Below are positions 59,601 through 64,000 of a stretch of DNA of 64,000 bases, one piece after another (the first letter of the stretch is position 1; each line of letters opens with the position of its first letter). The position numbers and the translations under genes are program-made. The DNA comes from Holacanthus passer (Eukaryota; Chordata; Actinopteri; Pomacanthidae), in assembly GCA_025331565.1 (NCBI GenBank), contig JAFREQ010000012.1, positions 8,484,501 to 8,548,500 of the forward strand, in the 5' to 3' direction. Below the pieces are notes generated by a model that saw only the letters and a program-made list of their open reading frames with translations, ran no database searches and was not told the DNA's origin.

Positions 59601-62600
59601 CATTATCTGTTGAGGATACCCATGTGAGCAGCAAATTCTAGTATAGAGTAATTTGAATAACTCTAGCCCCAGTCACACTTTCCTTGTGAGTACTTGACTT
59701 AGCTGAAGCTGACAACTCAATCAAAAGTGAGTTTTTACTAAACTTTCACACAGCAGTAAATGAGCTTGGTGGGAGCTAGAATGTAGATTGCACTGGCCTC
59801 GGAAGGGCATTGGCACCAAATGTAACAACTTAGATGTCTTGGAAATTTTAGGAATTTTTTTTTTTTTTTTTTTAATAGTCTCATGACTAAATGACTAAAC
59901 CAAATGCATATTAAAAGCACTGTCTTCAATTGTTCCTTGTTGTAATCAGCCCAAGTGTGTCCTAGGGTGACCAGATCCCAATTCACCAGATGTGGGCCAA
60001 AGACTACATTTGTGTGGGACAATGTGGGACAGTGTGGGATACCAATGCATCGAGGTAGTCTAAAATAACTTAAAAAAAATAAACATTTCTATTCTGCCCC
60101 TTAGCTTATAACATTACTATGCTTTGCCAACTGGTTGATTCAGTAGCACATAACAAGACTGCAAATAAAAACTTAACAAATATATCTTATTTAACTACAA
60201 CTTTCCCAAGTTCTCTCACGTGAGAAAATATAGTAAGCATGGAGCTTTCATGCTATTTCACAGTGCCTCTCAAGTTAACACACCTGACTGTGTACAATCA
60301 AACAGAACAGACAGTCAAGGCTGCAATTGTTTTTTTAAGTATAGTACTTTAATGCGCCTTAAAAGGGTATGGCTTGTCTGTATTTTCTCCAACAACAGAG
60401 AGCAACAACACAGCCCCAGCACAACTCCAAACACCACATTGAAGTGTTTGCTCTAGTAGAACAATATACTGAACCACATATTGACCTGTATGATAGGGAG
60501 TGTTTCACAGTGTGGTAAACGCTAGTTAGTTCAGCTGCTGTTACCTTATCTGCGTTTGAATCGTGTTTGGGTTTTAGCGGGAACGTATGCATAGACTGGG
60601 AAGCCTCCTGTTGAGCAACACGTTTTTTGTGAGTCTCGCATTGTCTGTGTCGTTTGCACTGGTTTCACCCAGGGATAGATAGTTTCCCAGTTTTTGTTGT
60701 AGCTGCATTTCCTTTTCTTAGCCGTACGGGTCGTGCTTTCCTCCCTTTCCTCCATGTCTCGTGCCGCATGCCGGTGCCGTTCTGACCTGATTTGCATTGT
60801 TTGTTGTTGTGTGCGCGCCCTTAACCTGCGTCCACGTCCCAGTTTGATTGACATGATCAACCAACCAGCCCGCCCTGCCCCCTGATGACAGCCCTCACTG
60901 CTTTCTCCACACAGCCATTTGATAAATGCCAGATTATAGAACACGCATTTCAAAACTGGAGTCTGACGATCAATAACAATGCGGGACAACGCCTTAATGT
61001 GCGGGACGTGTGAAAAGTAATGGAAATGCGTGACTGCATGACGCACAAAGTGGGACATCTGGTCACCCGAGTGTGTCCACTCCCAGTTTGAAGTTGATTT
61101 TGATTGCATCTTGCATGTCTGTACCCTCCTTCATCACATCTCTTCCACGTGACCATTATAATGAAAACATTTGTAACTACTCAACCTTTGCAGCTATTGC
61201 TTCATGAATGCAAATGCTGGTACCACACAGACATTGTAACATCATGTTATTGGATAGGTTTCTTCAGACTGCCGAGATGTTGAAACCCTCTACTCCATCT
61301 GCAAGTCATGACAGCACTGGTTCTTCCGGCAATGATGATGGAGCAGAGTACTATCCTCATATAGGTGACTTTTTAATGCAGAAACAAGCAATCTCGCACA
61401 CCAATGAAGTTTAATGATATCAAAATCAAATAGTCTCTTCTTTAAATCCCTCCCTCATCCAGTGTTCCTCCAGAATAAGGCCAGACGGGATGATTTCTGC
61501 CCAAGGAATCTGAAAAACATGCATATGGTCGTAGACAAATTAATGGCTCACTCTCATCTCAAATACAAAGGTTCGAATTTTCAAGAATATTCTCTTCATA
61601 CATGAATGTATTCTGTTCTCACTATGGCTGTTTTAAAGTATGTTTAATGTCTTAAACTGGTTTAGGACAAGACTATGCATATGATTAGTGTCTTTTTTAG
61701 AGATTTGATTAACAAAATAGTTACATGCCCCATCTGCATTCATCCAATTTGTTTATAGGTACATTGTCCATGCTGGACTGCAACATCTTCCCTGGCTTGG
61801 GGCAGGACTATCTGTCAACTGAAGTCAACATGTTTCTCCTTCCTGTGCAGGAGAATGACGGGGAGGATAATCTGACAAAAGCAGGTCATAAAGAATTTAT
61901 CTTCACAGAACAAAAAACTCAATTGTCCTCCTGTATACTTCATTAGATGGGAATTAATCTTTGTACCATGTTTAGGGTCGGGAACATACCCGCTCTTCTC
62001 TCTGCTCCCGGGGTACAGAGGACACCCTGCTTTCTCCACCATGGTTTCCAAACTCCGTAGCCAAATCCTGGCCATGCCCCGCTGTCAGCTGTCACACACC
62101 ATCCTCACTGAGAAGAACTGGTAAACATCACATTCTTCTCTGCCTACGTTCTTTTTAAACTGGGGGTGCTTTTTTTTTTTGACTTTTCAGCTGTTATTTG
62201 ACAGTTATGTAGTATGTACCTATTAGGAAGCCCTTAAAATTCCTTTTACCTTTATGGTTTTAGTTTTTCCTCAATAAAATTTCTTTGAAAATTGCTCAAT
62301 TGCTGTTAAGCCACCATAGTCCAACTTTTTTGAAACTGGGGTTGTCCTCTATATGCTATTTTTTTTTTGTAGTCTTTTAGTAGTTAGTATACACAAAAGC
62401 GACATGCTTGCGATGTTGGTTGACATCAACTTTAATGTCATTGGCAATTAAACTTTGCAAAGGGAGAGAAAAGTGTCTTTCCCAAGCTTTAACTCATCCA
62501 TTTCTGTTTCAGCATTGCTTTGTGGGAGAATAGAGGCCATCAACAGCACACTCAGAAATCGACCTTGTGTAGTTCACGTACCGTCTGGTTATGCTATATT

Positions 62601-63422
62601 TAGTTATTTTTCCAGTGTGACCACACTACCTACTCAAGAATGCTTATAATAACAATATGTATATAAAGATTTAATGTAATTATTGTTGGAATTTGATGAA
62701 GCCTGAGAGGAAGCCTGCCGGCACTACTCTGGGCTGAAAAATTACTCTCACCTCCTCTACATGTTCACTGGGTCAAAAGAAAAAAAACAGCTTTTAATTT
62801 CGATTTTCATTTACGGTAAATATTTTTCCTTAAAAAAATGCTAGAATTGAATGTCAATCAAAGATAAGATCGTTGAGTTAACAGTGCTCTTGTTAGTTGA
62901 AAATATAACATTATTTATTATAAAGTATTGGGTGTCTGCCAATGAAACAGACCATGAATTTTGAATAGAGCTTTTCTAGTAACAATATAGAGATTTACAA
63001 AGCATTACTATTTTTGTGTTGTTATACTATTATTATTTGGAAATCATGGTGGCTAATTCAATTGTAATTTGTTACTTGCTAGGTTAATATAAATGTATAT
63101 ACCTGCAAGGAAATAGCATTCACTTTCTATATTTTTGTTCAGATTTTTTGTAGTTGTAGCATTCATTACGTTTTCAAGGTAGATGGGCTGTATGTAACAG
63201 CTAGTATGTAAACGAAAAGGATGTCACTGTGGTGAGGGAATGCACCTTTACTGCCTCTGTATGATTCACGTCAGTTAACAGCAAATGGAAAAAAAGCATC
63301 AAGGTGAAAACCATATCTGGACCTTTTTTTTTTGTTTTTACAGGTTTCACTATGCCGCTCGTATCTGGGATGGAGTGAAAAAGTCATCGGCCCTCTCTGA
63401 ATACAGCCGCCTGCTCTGCTAA
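56649..63422 (+). CDS. smg9: SMG9, nonsense-mediated mRNA decay factor (13 coding exons, 508 aa)
   Basis: Coding exons: 56649-56795, 56917-56991, 57424-57658, 57789-57886, 57994-58106, 58725-58836, 58963-59058, 59249-59334, 61258-61364, 61463-61570, 61759-61884, 61976-62120, 63344-63422. All have GT-AG borders and continuous frame to TAA. SMG9 with SMG8 binds the SMG1 kinase and restrains and targets its phosphorylation of UPF1 in nonsense-mediated decay. The protein has a basic, proline-rich disordered N-terminus (MSESGHSQPGMYG, then an R-rich run), the conserved KEGQRPTQPVYQIQNRGMG motif, and a G-domain-like fold with P-loop GLQGAGKS (residues 200-207, 58036-58059). It ends WFHYAARIWDGVKKSSALSEYSRLL, near-identical to human. 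Length 508 against 520 in human, with differences mainly in the linkers. Intron 8 is 1.9 kb and carries a hAT transposon. Confidence 0.97.
59963..61070 (-). mobile_element. hAT-superfamily DNA transposon copy, internally deleted, in smg9 intron 8
   Basis: Ends read TAGGGTGACCAGAT and, inverted, TCGGGTGACCAGAT (13/14 match). The element is flanked by a perfect 8-bp direct repeat GTGTGTCC (59955-59962 and 61071-61078), the hAT-class target duplication. On the minus strand the frame around 60550-60720 carries KKRKCSYNKNW and YPWVKP, which resemble the N-terminus of hAT/ZBED-type transposases from memory; the catalytic domain is absent. At 1108 bp it is too short to be autonomous. Confidence 0.75.
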
Positions 63423-63894
63423 CACCATGGTTGAACTGTTGTACTGTATAGCTGTGCAAGCTCAATGTGCAATAATCAGTTCACATCAAGAGAGATGTGG
63501 CACTGAAAGTGGACCCCGTCATTTGCATCCTGCAGGAGGGACAAGTGAAAATGGTGAAGAATGACCCCACCTTCTGTCTATAGACTTTGGTGGGAATGAA
63601 AACCTACGGAGTTTTGGTGTTCCATGCCAGAAAGTTACCCATCCCTGCCCTCAGGAAATGTCATATTCAACAAAAACAGCTGCACCCTGTATGGTATTAG
63701 TGAGAAAGAGGAAGAGAAGAAATTGTCAGCACATGTTGTGTAAAATGGGCAGGTTTTTTTTTTTTTTTTTTTTAATTGGCAGGCCATTACTGACTATGTG
63801 ATGTTTAACTGCAGTTTTCTGAGATGAAAATAGAGCTTTCTGTAAGTTATTTTTTTATTTTCTTTAAAACATCAATAATTGTCCATTACTCAGA

Positions 63895-63900
63895 AATAAA
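63895..63900 (+). terminator. smg9: AATAAA polyadenylation signal of smg9
   Basis: First AATAAA after the smg9 stop codon, giving a 3' UTR of about 490 bases (63423 to roughly 63920). A T18 tract precedes it at about 63757-63774. Confidence 0.6.
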
Positions 63901-64000
63901 AGGAAACTATTGAAAAGGTTTCATATGTGTTTCCTTAAACTGCTTCTCTTTTCACAGGTTTGTTGCACTCGTCTCTTACAGGACCAGGGTGTTGTCAGTC

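Noticed and set aside
1..64000. CRISPR arrays, prophage, operons or other bacterial systems
   Set aside because: Intron-rich vertebrate genes throughout; the only regularly spaced repeats are microsatellites.

Overview
This is vertebrate nuclear DNA, almost certainly from a ray-finned (percomorph-type) teleost. The genes are split into many short exons with GT-AG introns, (CA/GT)n microsatellites are abundant, and several repeat families I recognise as teleost (hAT-type 'aagtaacttaagta' elements, Tc1 remnants, tRNA-derived SINEs) are scattered through it. There is no operon, CRISPR array, phage or bacterial mobile system. Almost all short open frames in the window are chance frames in repeats, introns or low-complexity DNA.

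Layout. (1) 1-23.9 kb is a gene-poor stretch with microsatellites, pyrimidine/purine tracts, several old transposon copies, a perfect 25-bp hairpin and a few sequences that look like regulatory elements; I cannot support any protein gene there. (2) 23.9-30.5 kb is a five-exon BTG/Tob-family gene (277 aa, BTG3/BTG4-like) with a noncoding first exon next to a consensus CRE, and a long 3' UTR carrying Pumilio-type and cytoplasmic-polyadenylation-type motifs. (3) 31.4-50.7 kb is kcnn4, the intermediate-conductance calcium-activated potassium channel (488 aa, eight coding exons). An intronic tRNA-Cys sequence or tRNA-Cys-headed SINE sits in the intron before its last coding exon. (4) 50.5-54.7 kb, minus strand, is an intronless-CDS C2H2 zinc-finger gene (680 aa) that converges on kcnn4. 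(5) 56.3-63.9 kb is smg9 (508 aa, thirteen coding exons), the SMG1-complex GTPase-like subunit of nonsense-mediated mRNA decay. It is divergent from the zinc-finger gene.

The exon chains of btg, kcnn4 and smg9 were joined by hand; every junction keeps frame and agrees with remembered family sequences. kcnn4 and smg9 are also close neighbours in the human genome, so this is a conserved syntenic block; the genes are not a functional pathway. The most interesting non-genic items are the 25-bp and 18-bp perfect fold-back palindromes, a 1.1-kb hAT copy with a perfect 8-bp target duplication in an smg9 intron, the tRNA-Cys/LINE-tail composite, the maternal-mRNA-like 3' UTR of the BTG gene, and a nested transposon pair upstream of the zinc-finger gene. 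No wholly new biological system was found.
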